Source of the DNA: Xanthomonas euroxanthea
Lineage (GTDB): Bacteria; Pseudomonadota; Gammaproteobacteria; Xanthomonadales; Xanthomonadaceae
Length of the DNA stretch: 64,000 nt
NCBI RefSeq assembly: GCF_900476395.1
Contig: NZ_UIHB01000007.1
Span: forward strand, 1-64,000
Direction: 5' to 3'
Positions within the stretch are counted from its first letter, which is position 1. The number at the start of each line of letters is the position of its first letter. The notes under the pieces were generated by a model. That model ran no database searches, was not told the DNA's origin, and worked only from the letters and a program-made list of their open reading frames with translations. The position numbers were made by a program, and so were the translations under genes. Below, piece after piece: positions 15,920 through 24,044 of the stretch.

Positions 15920-18265
15920 TCAAAAGTCCAGTGGATGGTCCGGCAGCAGGGCCTGCAACTGGCTGCGGAACAGCCCGCGAATCCGCTCCAATGCGGCCTC
16001 GGTGTCGGCCTCGAATCGCAGCACCAGGATCGGCGTGGTGTTGGAGGCACGCACCAGGCCCCAGCCGTCGGCGAAGTCCGCGCGCAGTCCGTCGATCGTC
16101 GACAGCCGCGCCGATTCGAACGGCGATTCCTCGCCGGCCTGGGCACGCTCGACGAAACGCGCGACCAGTGCATGCGCATCACCGTCCACCGGCACCTTGA
16201 TTTCCGGCGTGGACACGCTTTCGGGCAAGGCCTCCAGCACCTCCGACGGGGTCTGCTCACGCTGGGCCAGGATTTCCAGCAGGCGTGCGGCCGCATAGAT
16301 GCCGTCGTCGAAGCCGTACCAGCGCTCCTTGAAGAAGAAGTGCCCGCTCATCTCGCCGGCCAGTTCGGCGTCGGTCTCGCGCATCTTGGCCTTGATCAGC
16401 GAGTGCCCGGTCTTCCACATCAGCGGGCTGCCGCCATTGCGCAGCACGTGGTCGGACAGCTTTCCGGTGCACTTGACGTCGTAGATCACCAACGCGCCGG
16501 GATTGCGCTGCAGCACGTCGGCAGCGAACAGCATCAGCAGACGGTCCGGGAACACCATGGTGCCTTGCTTGGTGACCACGCCCAGACGATCGGCATCGCC
16601 ATCGAAGGCCACGCCGATATCGGCATCGAAGCGCTGCACCATCTTCACCAGATCGTCGAGGTTATGCGGCTCGCTCGGGTCGGGGTGATGGTTGGGGAAG
16701 GTGCCGTCGATCTCGCAGTACAGCGGGATGACCTCGGCACCGATGGCTTCCAGCAGGCGCGGCGCGATCTCGCCGGCCACGCCGTTGCCGGCATCCACCA
16801 CGACCTTGATCGGGCGGTCCAGCTGCACGTCGTCGGCGATGCGCTGGATGTAGGCGTCGCTGATGTCGCGCTGTTCCAGCTCGCCAGGCGTTGCCGCGGT
16901 GTGCAGGCGGCCTTCGTTGATGCGCTGGTGCAGGTCGGCGATCGCCGCCCCGGACAGGGTCTGGCCACCGATGACGATCTTGAAGCCGTTGTAGTCGGGC
17001 GGATTGTGGCTGCCGGTGACCGCCACGCAGCTGCCGGCGCGCAGTTCATAGGCGCCGAAATACACCACCGGGGTGGGCGCCAGACCGACATCGATCACCT
17101 TGCAGCCGGCGCGACGCAGGCCGTCGATCAGGCCATTGGCAAGCTCCGGGCCCGACAGCCGCCCATCGCGGCCGACCACCACCTCGCGCAGGCCCTGCGC
17201 CTGCATCACGCTGCCGATGGCCTGGCCGATCAACGCGGCGACGCCCGGATTGAGGTCCTTGCCGACCACGCCGCGGATGTCGTAGGCGCGGAACATCTCG
17301 GTGGCGACCTGCACGGCCGGCACCAGCGCCGGCGGCGCGGGCGGCGCATCTGCGTCCAGCGCGCGCGCCTCGCTGGCGAGGCTGGCGTCGTGCTGCAGGC
17401 TCTGGCTGAAGGTGGGTTCGTCGGCGCTCGGCTCGCTGGCCACGCGGCGACGCGGCAAGGCGACGCGGCCACGGCTGGCCAGCACCAACAGCACGGCGAT
17501 GGCGAGCAGCAGCACGGCCACGATCGCGCAGCCGACGGTGCCCAGACCCAGCGGGCCCTCATCGCGTTGCGGCACCGCGGCGGCCACGCGCAGGCCGCTG
17601 TCACCCAATGGCCTGGCCAGGGTCTCGGCGGCATCGGCCAGCGCCACATCGCCTTGCTGGGCGACGTTGTAGCTGCCCTGGCGCAAGGCCAGATAGGCGC
17701 TGCCGGGCACTGCGATCGCATCCAGCGGGCCGGTCAGACGCAACAACGGCAGGCGCGCGTACGCCACCGCCGGCTGCGTGCCCAGTGTGACCACCGCTGC
17801 CACACCCAGACGGACCTGCTTGGCGTCGCGCACCACATGCACCTGGGCACGTTTGGCCACCAGCGCCGACTCGAGCAGGCTCAGCCGCGCGTAACCGAAG
17901 TCCTTGGGATTGTCGTAGGCGGCGGTCAGGTCGCCAGTCAGGACCTGCACGTCCTCGGCGCCCTTGAAGCGCTCGCGGATGGTCGAGGCCGCCGCCAGCG
18001 CGTCACCGTTGGCCAGCGCGGCGATGACCTGCGGCTGCTTGAGCAGGGCGTCGAGCTGGCTGGCCTGCTGCGCCATGGCCTGGCTGACGTCCTGCACGGC
18101 GCGGTCGCGCGCCTGTTCCAGGTCCTGCGCAACCGCATCCTTGCGCCATTGCGTGTAGCTGCTCCAGCCGAACCAGGCAGCCAGCAGCAACAACACTCCC
18201 CCCAACACCGGACCACGCGTACGCACGCTGGACATCGACTGCCTGCGCTCGCTCGTCTTGCTCAT
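15920..18265 (-). CDS. algC: Phosphomannomutase/phosphoglucomutase with N-terminal membrane sensor-like region
   Basis: A 781-residue protein. The C-terminal ~460 residues are an alpha-D-phosphohexomutase of the AlgC type: start FRAYDIRGVVGKDL, phosphoserine loop TGSHNPP (about 411-417), metal loop DGDADR (about 553-558) and sugar-binding GEMSGHFFF. It interconverts mannose or glucose 1- and 6-phosphates for exopolysaccharide and LPS precursors. The N-terminal ~320 residues have a membrane segment near residues 17-35, a ~190-residue probable periplasmic part, a second membrane segment (AIVAVLLLAIAVLLVLA) and a linker. Usual AlgC is ~460 residues, so this is the long membrane-tethered form. 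The start at 18265 is chosen over an upstream GTG. Confidence 0.9.
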   Translation of the reverse strand: MSKTSERRQSMSSVRTRGPVLGGVLLLLAAWFGWSSYTQWRKDAVAQDLEQARDRAVQDVSQAMAQQASQLDALLKQPQVIAALANGDALAAASTIRERFKGAEDVQVLTGDLTAAYDNPKDFGYARLSLLESALVAKRAQVHVVRDAKQVRLGVAAVVTLGTQPAVAYARLPLLRLTGPLDAIAVPGSAYLALRQGSYNVAQQGDVALADAAETLARPLGDSGLRVAAAVPQRDEGPLGLGTVGCAIVAVLLLAIAVLLVLASRGRVALPRRRVASEPSADEPTFSQSLQHDASLASEARALDADAPPAPPALVPAVQVATEMFRAYDIRGVVGKDLNPGVAALIGQAIGSVMQAQGLREVVVGRDGRLSGPELANGLIDGLRRAGCKVIDVGLAPTPVVYFGAYELRAGSCVAVTGSHNPPDYNGFKIVIGGQTLSGAAIADLHQRINEGRLHTAATPGELEQRDISDAYIQRIADDVQLDRPIKVVVDAGNGVAGEIAPRLLEAIGAEVIPLYCEIDGTFPNHHPDPSEPHNLDDLVKMVQRFDADIGVAFDGDADRLGVVTKQGTMVFPDRLLMLFAADVLQRNPGALVIYDVKCTGKLSDHVLRNGGSPLMWKTGHSLIKAKMRETDAELAGEMSGHFFFKERWYGFDDGIYAAARLLEILAQREQTPSEVLEALPESVSTPEIKVPVDGDAHALVARFVERAQAGEESPFESARLSTIDGLRADFADGWGLVRASNTTPILVLRFEADTEAALERIRGLFRSQLQALLPDHPLDF

Positions 18266-18278
18266 GTGACGTCCCCCG

Positions 18279-18746
18279 TCAGCGCACGCCGGTGTGGCCG
18301 AATCCACCCGCTCCCCGCGCGCTGTCGACGAAAGTATCCACCACTTGCAAGCCCACGCGCACGATCGGCAGGATCACCAGCTGTGCGATGCGGTCACCTG
18401 GCTCGATGGTAAAGGCGGCGCGACCGCGATTCCATGTGCTGATCAGCAACGGCCCCTGGTAATCGGCATCGATCAGCCCGGTGCCGTTGCCGAGCACGAT
18501 GCCGTGGCGATGGCCCAGGCCCGAGCGCGGCAGGATCACCGCACACAGCTGCGGGTCGGCCAGATGGATCGCGATGCCACTGGGAATCAGCGCCGCATCG
18601 CCGGGCTCCAGCGTCATCGGCGCTTCCAGCGCGGCGCGCAGGTCCATGCCTGCGCTGGCGTCGGTGGCATAGGCCGGCAGCGGCCACAGGTCGCCGAAGC
18701 GCGGGTCGAGCAGCTTCACCTGCAAGGACTGGGTCGGGGTGCTCAT
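18279..18746 (-). CDS. dut: dUTP diphosphatase
   Basis: A 155-residue trimeric dUTPase that hydrolyses dUTP to dUMP. The five family motifs are visible: [43 protein letters not shown] and the C-terminal [10 protein letters not shown]. It overlaps coaBC by four bases (ATGA type) and precedes algC by 13 bp, so the three form an operon, as in pseudomonads. Confidence 0.97.
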   Translation of the reverse strand: MSTPTQSLQVKLLDPRFGDLWPLPAYATDASAGMDLRAALEAPMTLEPGDAALIPSGIAIHLADPQLCAVILPRSGLGHRHGIVLGNGTGLIDADYQGPLLISTWNRGRAAFTIEPGDRIAQLVILPIVRVGLQVVDTFVDSARGAGGFGHTGVR

Positions 18747-20017
18747 GCCTGCAATCTCTCCGCGATCAGGGCCAACAGCTGGTCGGCCAGTTCGGTCTTG
18801 CTGCTGCTGGGGAAGGCGCGCTCGCCGCCCTGCCAGTAGGCGGTGGCGGCGTTGTTGTCGCTTTCGAAGCCGCCGCCTTCGATCCCCACCTGGTTGGCGA
18901 TGATCAGGTCCAGCCGCTTGGCGGCCAGCTTGCCACGCGCGTAATGCTCCACGTCGTGCGTCTCGGCGGCAAAACCCACCACCAGCTTCAGCGCGCCGGT
19001 CTGCGCGGCGACCTCGGCCAGGATGTCCGGGGTGCGCACCAGTTCCAGGGTCAGCGTCTCGCCGGTCTTCTTGATCTTCTGCGCGACCACCCGCTTGGGG
19101 GTGTAGTCGGCCACCGCAGCGGCGCCGATGTAGATGTCGGCCGGGAACGCGCCCAGCACCGCATCGCGCATCTGGGCAGCCGAGCGCACGTCGATCCGCC
19201 GCACGCCGGCCGGGGTGGCCTGGTGCACCGGGCCGCTGACCAGCACCACCTCGGCCCCCTGGGCGGCGGCGGCAGCGGCCAGGGCATAGCCCATCTTGCC
19301 GCTGCTGCGGTTGCCCACGTAACGCACCGGATCCAGGTCCTCGAAGGTGGGGCCGGCGCTGATCACGATGCGCAGGCCGTCCAGCTGCGCGCTGCTGGGC
19401 ACGAATGCCGGCGCAGCCGCACTGCTGGAGGCCACCGGCACGGCGCTGTCGGCACCGACACCGCCGGCCAGGGCGGCAATGATCGCCGCCGGCTCGGCCA
19501 GCCGGCCGGGTCCGGATTCGCCTTCGGCCAGCGGGCCGTCATCGGGACCGACCACGCGCACGCCGCGTGCGGACAGGGTCGCCACATTCGCCTGCGTGGC
19601 CGCGTGCAGCCACATGCGGTGGTTCATCGCCGGGGCCACGGTCAGCGGCGCGGTGGTGGCCAGGCACAGCGTGGTGACCAGATCATCGGCCAGGCCATGC
19701 GCCAGCCGCGCCAGCAGGTCGGCGGTGGCCGGGGCGACGATCACCTGATCGGCCCAGCGCGCCAGTTCGATATGTCCCATCGCCTGCTCGGCAGCGCTGT
19801 CCCACAACGTGGTGCGGGTGGGCTGCCCGGACAGCGCCTGGAAGCTGAGCGGGGTGACGAATTGTTGCGCGCCGCTGGTCATGGCGACCTGTACAAGTGC
19901 GCCGGCGTCGCGCAGGCGACGGACCAGTTCGAGCGATTTGTAAGCGGCAATGCCTCCGCCGACGCACAGCAGCAAGCGCTGTCCGTCCAAGGGGCGGGCC
20001 TGAGTGGAGCCGATCAC
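18743..20017 (-). CDS. coaBC: Bifunctional phosphopantothenoylcysteine decarboxylase/synthetase
   Basis: A 424-residue flavoprotein for coenzyme A synthesis. The N-terminal decarboxylase half has [27 protein letters not shown] (active His) and APAMNHRMW; the C-terminal synthetase half starts near residue 225 ([29 protein letters not shown]) and ends with the NQVG and FESDNN blocks. A low-complexity Ala/Ser linker joins the halves. It is the first gene of the coaBC-dut-algC operon, divergent from radC. Confidence 0.96.
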   Translation of the reverse strand: MIGSTQARPLDGQRLLLCVGGGIAAYKSLELVRRLRDAGALVQVAMTSGAQQFVTPLSFQALSGQPTRTTLWDSAAEQAMGHIELARWADQVIVAPATADLLARLAHGLADDLVTTLCLATTAPLTVAPAMNHRMWLHAATQANVATLSARGVRVVGPDDGPLAEGESGPGRLAEPAAIIAALAGGVGADSAVPVASSSAAAPAFVPSSAQLDGLRIVISAGPTFEDLDPVRYVGNRSSGKMGYALAAAAAAQGAEVVLVSGPVHQATPAGVRRIDVRSAAQMRDAVLGAFPADIYIGAAAVADYTPKRVVAQKIKKTGETLTLELVRTPDILAEVAAQTGALKLVVGFAAETHDVEHYARGKLAAKRLDLIIANQVGIEGGGFESDNNAATAYWQGGERAFPSSSKTELADQLLALIAERLQA

Positions 20018-20113
20018 GTCGGAGTCGTCCTACGGTTACAAGGACAACTAGATTAGCCGATGCCCCCGTCCGGCCTGATAGGCGTGAGCGATGAGCACCG
20101 GCAATCTCGCCAT

Positions 20114-20631
20114 ATGCACATTCACGACTGGCCCACCCACGAACGCCCGCGCGAGAAACTTCTGGCGCGCGGGGCGACTGCCCTGTCCGATGCCGAGCTG
20201 CTGGCGATCTTTGTCGGCTCCGGCCTGCGCGGCCAGGACGCCGTCCAGACCGGGCGCAACCTGCTGCTACGCCACGGCCCGCTGCGCGTGCTGCTGGACC
20301 ACACGGCGCCCGCGCTGGCGCGGCTGCCCGGCCTGGGTCCGGCTTCGGCCTGCAAACTCAGCGCGGGGCTGGAACTGGCACACCGCCACCTGCTGAGCGC
20401 GCTGGAACGCGGCGATGCGCTCAGCGACCCGCCCAGCGCCGGCCGCTACTTTTCGCAACGGCTGCGTCCGCGCCCCTATGAGGTGTTCGCGGTGCTGTAC
20501 CTGGACACCCGCCATCACGCCATCGCCTTCGAGGAAGTGTTCACCGGCACCATCGACGGGGCCGACATCCATCCGCGCGAGGTGGTGCGGCGGGCGCTAC
20601 TGCACAATGCCGCGGCGGTGATCGTCAAGGG
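20114..20631 (+). pseudogene. radC: radC, 5' part, truncated by the island
   Basis: The first ~172 codons of RadC (JAB1/MPN family): the UPF0758 helix-hairpin-helix region (DAELLAIFVGSGLRG, LARLPGLGPASACKL) and the start of the MPN domain (EVFAVLYLDTRHHAIAFEEVFTGTIDGADIHPREVVRRAL). It stops being RadC after AAAVIV; a chimeric frame continues through the element to a stop at 20702-20704. The missing catalytic HNHPSG part lies at 43166-43330. The ATG at 20114 is chosen as it starts the conserved HDWP..ERPREKLL segment. Confidence 0.95.
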
Positions 20632-20663
20632 TTATATTGTCAACAACATCGTTTCATTGAAAT

Positions 20664-20698
20664 ATTTCCCTTACAATTCAATTGTTTACAAGGGAAAT
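20664..20698. repeat. AT-rich inverted repeat at the left end of the element
   Basis: Arms ATTTCCCTT and AAGGGAAAT enclose a second palindrome ACAATT-C-AATTGT. It lies about 33 bp inside the left boundary. It may be a recombinase or repressor binding site, or a factor-independent terminator. The following 20700-20770 holds no supported gene. Confidence 0.6.
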
Positions 20699-20770
20699 GG
20701 ATGATCCGGCGTTACATGGCAAGTGTTGCATGCCGACCTGGGACTGCCTGGTCGAGCTGAGCCAGGAACA

Positions 20771-20989
20771 CTAAAGCCTCTCCGTGAGGACCTGGACTGA
20801 CACACCTAGTGCATCTGCTAGGCGCTTTACCGTTGATAGGCGGCAGTCCTTTCGCCCCTGCTCGATGTGCCCAAGTTGAGTGCGATGCATGCCCAGCACA
20901 TCTGCAAACGCCTCCTGGCTATAGCCAAGGCTCTGTCGCCTAGACCTGACTTCAAGTCCAAAAATTTCTTGGGTCGTTGGGCTCTGCAC
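20771..20989 (-). CDS. XRE-family (Cro/CI-type) transcriptional regulator
   Basis: A 72-residue single-domain helix-turn-helix protein: VRSRRQSLGYSQEAFADVLGMHRTQLGHIEQGRK is the classic XRE HTH, followed by STVKRLADALGVSV. It is the first gene inside the left boundary, transcribed outwards. Such proteins commonly silence mobile-element or toxin promoters. No operator could be assigned; the divergent region 20990-21059 is the likely place. Confidence 0.85.
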   Translation of the reverse strand: MQSPTTQEIFGLEVRSRRQSLGYSQEAFADVLGMHRTQLGHIEQGRKDCRLSTVKRLADALGVSVQVLTERL

Positions 20990-21059
20990 ATAAAGAGCTT
21001 TCGCTTACGTGCACTTTCGGTCTACAGTATTTTCGGTAGCATTCGCCGAGATCCCCCTC

Positions 21060-21419
21060 ATGTTCCTCCATCTCAGATGGCAACTTTCGGAGCAACCCAA
21101 TCCAACTGAAGGCTGGTATGCAGAGACTGTGATGCCGGTTGATGGCCCGCTCAACAAATGGGAGCTTGATCGACTTACAGAGTATTTCGATGAACTGTTA
21201 GGACTGAGACTCGCGACTATATGTGAGGCTCACCTCGCGCCTACACCCGATCCGTTGCTCAGAGAGCTAGAAGAACTCTGCAAACTTACTGGTGGGAAAG
21301 TACCGAGTGAGGCTCGCAGGCACACGATCGAGGCTCTACGACTTCACGAGAAGATGGTTCATCTTTTAACCGGCACACACCGCTTAACTCCCATTAATGA
21401 AAGACTCATCGATGCCTAA
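21060..21419 (+). CDS. Hypothetical protein, 119 residues
   Basis: I do not recognise this protein. From the ATG at 21060 it reads MFLHLRWQLSEQPNPTEGW, then a mostly helical acidic region rich in Leu/Glu (LDRLTEYFDELLGLRL, LLRELEELCKL). An upstream in-frame ATG at 21009 would add 17 residues, but they look like translated promoter. It is divergent from the XRE gene, a layout seen for small phage or toxin-antitoxin modules, but no toxin motif is visible. Base composition is lower in GC than the backbone. Confidence 0.5.
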   Translation: MFLHLRWQLSEQPNPTEGWYAETVMPVDGPLNKWELDRLTEYFDELLGLRLATICEAHLAPTPDPLLRELEELCKLTGGKVPSEARRHTIEALRLHEKMVHLLTGTHRLTPINERLIDA

Positions 21420-21453
21420 ATTTTTACAAGGACGCTCTGCCATCCGAATACGT

Positions 21454-21477
21454 GCGTGATCTATCTGTAGATCACGC
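21454..21477. repeat. Perfect 10-bp hairpin touching the tRNA-like gene
   Basis: GCGTGATCTA - TCTG - TAGATCACGC, a perfect stem with a 4-base loop. Its last two bases are the first two of the tRNA-like acceptor stem at 21476, so both structures cannot form together in one transcript. It could be the terminator of the preceding gene, a protein site, or a 5' element for tRNA processing. Confidence 0.65.
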
Positions 21478-21568
21478 CCCTGTAGCTCAATTGGTAGAGC
21501 AGCGGATTTATATCCCGTGAGCGCCAGATAAGCGGCTAGTGCCGGTTCGAGCCCGGCCAGGGGCACCA
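21476..21568 (+). tRNA. Unusual class II-like tRNA, anticodon read as UAU, encoded CCA
   Basis: A 93-nt cloverleaf fits: acceptor GCCCCTG/CAGGGGC (7 perfect pairs), D arm GCTC-AATTGGTA-GAGC, anticodon arm 21502-21518 with loop TTTATAT, a 22-nt variable region (21519-21540), T arm GCCGG-TTCGAGC-CCGGC, then discriminator A and CCA at 21565-21568. With a standard seven-base loop the anticodon is UAU, which would decode AUA (Ile), but long variable arms belong to Leu, Ser and Tyr tRNAs. The anticodon stem has one A-C mismatch and one G-U pair, so the gene may be degenerate or highly divergent. It sits inside the island. Confidence 0.65.
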
Positions 21569-21576
21569 CCCCCTTG

Positions 21577-21615
21577 GGCGTCGTCGCGACGCCGTATGGC
21601 CCCAAGTTTTGGGGC
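21577..21615. repeat. Two hairpins after the tRNA-like gene
   Basis: GGCGTCG-TCG-CGACGCC at 21577-21593 and GCCCCAA-GTT-TTGGGGC at 21599-21615, both perfect. They separate the tRNA-like gene from the next CDS by only a dozen bases. A terminator role is plausible, although no T-run follows on the plus strand. Confidence 0.6.
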
Positions 21616-21626
21616 GAAGAACTGGT

Positions 21627-21962
21627 ATGAACACAAAATCTAAAAGCCCAGTCTCGTTGAGTGGCATGCGTGGCCGCGAGAAGGCGGTCTGGGCTGCCGT
21701 GTACGCGCGCTATTCGGACGACCCAAGCCTAGGCGTCACGACCGCCAATCAAGCGGTTCCCGGTTTCCGGATCAAGGAACTGGATGGTCCGCAAGAAGAG
21801 GTCTGGGTAAAGCCGAACCGCAAATTCATGCTGATCTCCTTCGAGGAATGGAAGGTCTGGTATCCGATCAGTTATAAGATTCAGTACAAGGAGCCGCCCT
21901 CTCCTGAGAAGGTCGCTGCCGACTACGAGGCGTTTGTGCGCGGCCGTACCGACTTCTGGTGA
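21627..21962 (+). CDS. Hypothetical protein coupled to the DEDDh exonuclease
   Basis: I do not recognise this 111-residue protein. It starts MNTKSKSPVSLSGMRGREKAVW and contains a compact basic/aromatic domain (FMLISFEEWKVWYPISYKIQYKEPP). No membrane segment or signal is seen. Its stop overlaps the GTG start of the exonuclease gene by four bases, so the two proteins are probably made together and may act as partners. The start at 21627 is preferred over 21609 because the first codons of the longer frame fall in the hairpin. Confidence 0.6.
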   Translation: MNTKSKSPVSLSGMRGREKAVWAAVYARYSDDPSLGVTTANQAVPGFRIKELDGPQEEVWVKPNRKFMLISFEEWKVWYPISYKIQYKEPPSPEKVAADYEAFVRGRTDFW

Positions 21963-22525
21963 AGTTCTTCCTCGATACGGAGTGGGCAGATCCCATTGGG
22001 TCTGAACTAGTCAGCATCGGCCTAGTAAGCGAGGACGGGAAGCACCGCTTCTATGCGGAGCGGACACCCTTACCAGAAAGGCCAACCGACTTTGTCCAGC
22101 ATGTGGTCTACCCACTCCTACAGGGAGGCTCGCGCTCAATGTCAGAAATGGCCATCACTACTGGCCTGCGCTTCTTCCTGGGCGCAGATCAGGGGCCGCT
22201 GGTACTCGCAGACTATCATCATGACTTGGTGCTGCTTCGCTATGTTCTTGCCGGCTTTGAATTGCCAGACGAGCAGGCAAGTGCCTGCGGTCCAATTCCC
22301 CAAGTACAAGAACAGATTATCTCTGGCGGTCGACTAGACCAAGCGGTTGAATCTCTGTTCGCAAGAAGTACTATCTTGCGCAGTCATCGCCATCACGCTA
22401 TGTGCGATGCACTTGTTCTTAGAGCCGGCCATTCCCAAGCGACCACTTTTAAAATATTAAGTAAGGATGGACTACTTCGGCTGCAGACTGCAGTAGTGTC
22501 GGCATGTTCAAAATCCAAGAGATGA
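21959..22525 (+). CDS. DEDDh-family 3'-5' exonuclease-like protein
   Basis: A 188-residue protein of the RNase H-fold exonuclease group. ExoI motif FLDTEW is at residues 4-9 (Asp6, Glu8), an Asp in LADYHHDLVLLRY fits ExoII, and HHAMCDALVL supplies the ExoIII His and Asp. Together these are the DEDDh catalytic set used by RNase T and Rv2179c-like exoribonucleases, so 3' trimming of RNA or single-stranded DNA is likely. It uses a GTG start overlapping the upstream gene. The nearby tRNA-like gene makes tRNA processing a speculative substrate. Confidence 0.75.
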   Translation: MKFFLDTEWADPIGSELVSIGLVSEDGKHRFYAERTPLPERPTDFVQHVVYPLLQGGSRSMSEMAITTGLRFFLGADQGPLVLADYHHDLVLLRYVLAGFELPDEQASACGPIPQVQEQIISGGRLDQAVESLFARSTILRSHRHHAMCDALVLRAGHSQATTFKILSKDGLLRLQTAVVSACSKSKR

Positions 22526-22541
22526 ATTAATTAATCAACAC

Positions 22542-23687
22542 TTAAGTATTGATCTTACGCTCGTACGGCAGTCTCATGACCTCATGCACGAAGCGATCGA
22601 CAGACTCTTCAATTATCTTTCGGAGTTCTTCAGGGTTCGCATCCGGAGTTACGTTCCCCAATAACTCAGTCATGAATTCATGAACTTGCTTTTCTTGATG
22701 TCGCCGCTTCAACTCGGCCAACATCAACCTCCAATCTTTCGCAAATTCTTCGTTACTTGGGCGACCATCCTGAACATAACTACTGACGCAGCGGTCAACC
22801 TCGTCATTACTGACTTCATTCGTCTCGCCCTCTCCGGTGACAGGGTCAATGCAGTACATTTTCCCAAGCGTGGGGCCGGTCCAGCAATTGGACAACCTGG
22901 CCGTGACTTTTATCGCACCGAAAAGAACCAAGACCCCTAACACCTCTCTCGAAGTACCGCTAGCGAAAACCGCAGCAGTATGACCGAAGCGATACTTCTT
23001 ATCGACCGCTGGTATTTCCATGCATAACCATGGCATAACGGGGAGGTCAAGCTCGCCCTTTCCAAGAATAAATTCAATCGCATGGCGCATTTCGGCCGAG
23101 CGAATTCGCTTTGGATTGACGCATGTCGCCAAGAGCGTGAGCAGCATCTTCGCACTCGACCTCTTTTCGTTAGTCTCAAAAGAGAAGCGATGAGAAATCG
23201 TGGGCGAAGGCGTTGACTTGGCAACATAGATTGGATCTGAGAGCGTCGCGCCGTTAAATTTCCTGATGTATTGATCTCGCAATCGATCCGCTTCTTCCGT
23301 CGTTCTCGCAACTACAGAGATCTCGATTTTACCGTCCTCCAATCTATTTTCTCGAATGGAGGCCTGCTTAAGCTCAAATCTTCCGCCTGGCGCCACGACA
23401 AGCGGCTCACCGTCTAAGCAATGTTCTGTAGACAAGGTGGGAGCTCGACCTTTTCGATCAGTCTTAATTCCAAAAAGATTTGATAAGGGTGCCAGCTTTA
23501 ACGAAAACTCCATATCAATTTCATTTCCGAGCCTTGTATTGCAAATTTCGCAACAGACGTTCCTGGAAGATTTCCTTCCCCCAATGGACGAGAGAATTAC
23601 GTGCTCTTTAGACCCCTCATTAATTCCAAAAATTTGGGGGCTAGCGCCGTCACAGTAGATGCACTCAATATCAAAGCTTTTCTGCAT
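22542..23687 (-). CDS. HNH-type zinc-ribbon nuclease-like protein
   Basis: A 381-residue protein. The N-terminal ~60 residues have CIYC, then EGSKEHVILSSIGGRKSS, then VCCEICNTRLGNEID: paired Cys-x2-Cys motifs around an EHV(I) strand, as in the HNH_5-like endonuclease group where His is catalytic. The remaining ~310 residues are a mixed alpha/beta region I do not recognise, ending in a charged helical tail. An AGGGAG site precedes the ATG at 23687, deciding it over the upstream ATG at 23708. Convergent with the exonuclease gene, divergent from CBASS. Possibly a stand-alone defence nuclease (inferred). Confidence 0.65.
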   Translation of the reverse strand: MQKSFDIECIYCDGASPQIFGINEGSKEHVILSSIGGRKSSRNVCCEICNTRLGNEIDMEFSLKLAPLSNLFGIKTDRKGRAPTLSTEHCLDGEPLVVAPGGRFELKQASIRENRLEDGKIEISVVARTTEEADRLRDQYIRKFNGATLSDPIYVAKSTPSPTISHRFSFETNEKRSSAKMLLTLLATCVNPKRIRSAEMRHAIEFILGKGELDLPVMPWLCMEIPAVDKKYRFGHTAAVFASGTSREVLGVLVLFGAIKVTARLSNCWTGPTLGKMYCIDPVTGEGETNEVSNDEVDRCVSSYVQDGRPSNEEFAKDWRLMLAELKRRHQEKQVHEFMTELLGNVTPDANPEELRKIIEESVDRFVHEVMRLPYERKINT

Positions 23688-23935
23688 ATCAACTCCCTGT
23701 ATCTCCATGGCAAATTTCCCCCACCAGATCCTGCGGCTAGAAGCAGCCAAAATTTAATGCCTTCCAGAGAATTCGCTATTCTTGCTCATCCGGCTTCTGG
23801 CAAGACTCAACACCAAACTCTAGCCGATTCACGGGTTCATGTCCCTAGTTGCGGTTCGGGAAAAGGATTAGTCTCAGCATGTTGAAAACCACAATCCAAC
23901 CCCCAGATGGTCCATTGGGGCCAATGTGGTACTCA

Positions 23936-23958
23936 CCTGTCGCAATCACTGCGACAGG
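23936..23958. promoter_or_regulatory. Perfect inverted repeat upstream of the CBASS operon
   Basis: CCTGTCGCA-ATCAC-TGCGACAGG, a perfect 9-bp dyad ending 86 bp before the CD-NTase start codon. A second small dyad CATTGG-GG-CCAATG lies at about 23913-23926. It is in the 357-bp divergent region (23688-24044) between the HNH-like and CBASS genes, otherwise without a supported gene, and is a candidate operator. Confidence 0.55.
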
Positions 23959-24044
23959 ACAGCTTTACATTGCACATTGGTGCTTATCGATTGAGCCTAG
24001 GCAGGCTAGAACTGAAAAATCCAATTGCTACAGGGAGTTAGCGT

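Noticed and set aside
15662-18412. A 916-codon plus-strand frame opposite algC
   Set aside because: Antisense artefact of high GC; composition is biased (Gln, His, Arg, Ala) and no motif is present. The minus strand has all phosphohexomutase motifs.
20114-20704. radC as a functional gene with a new C-terminus
   Set aside because: The chimeric frame ends with ~24 residues from the element and lacks the HNHPSG metal site, so it cannot be a working RadC MPN domain.
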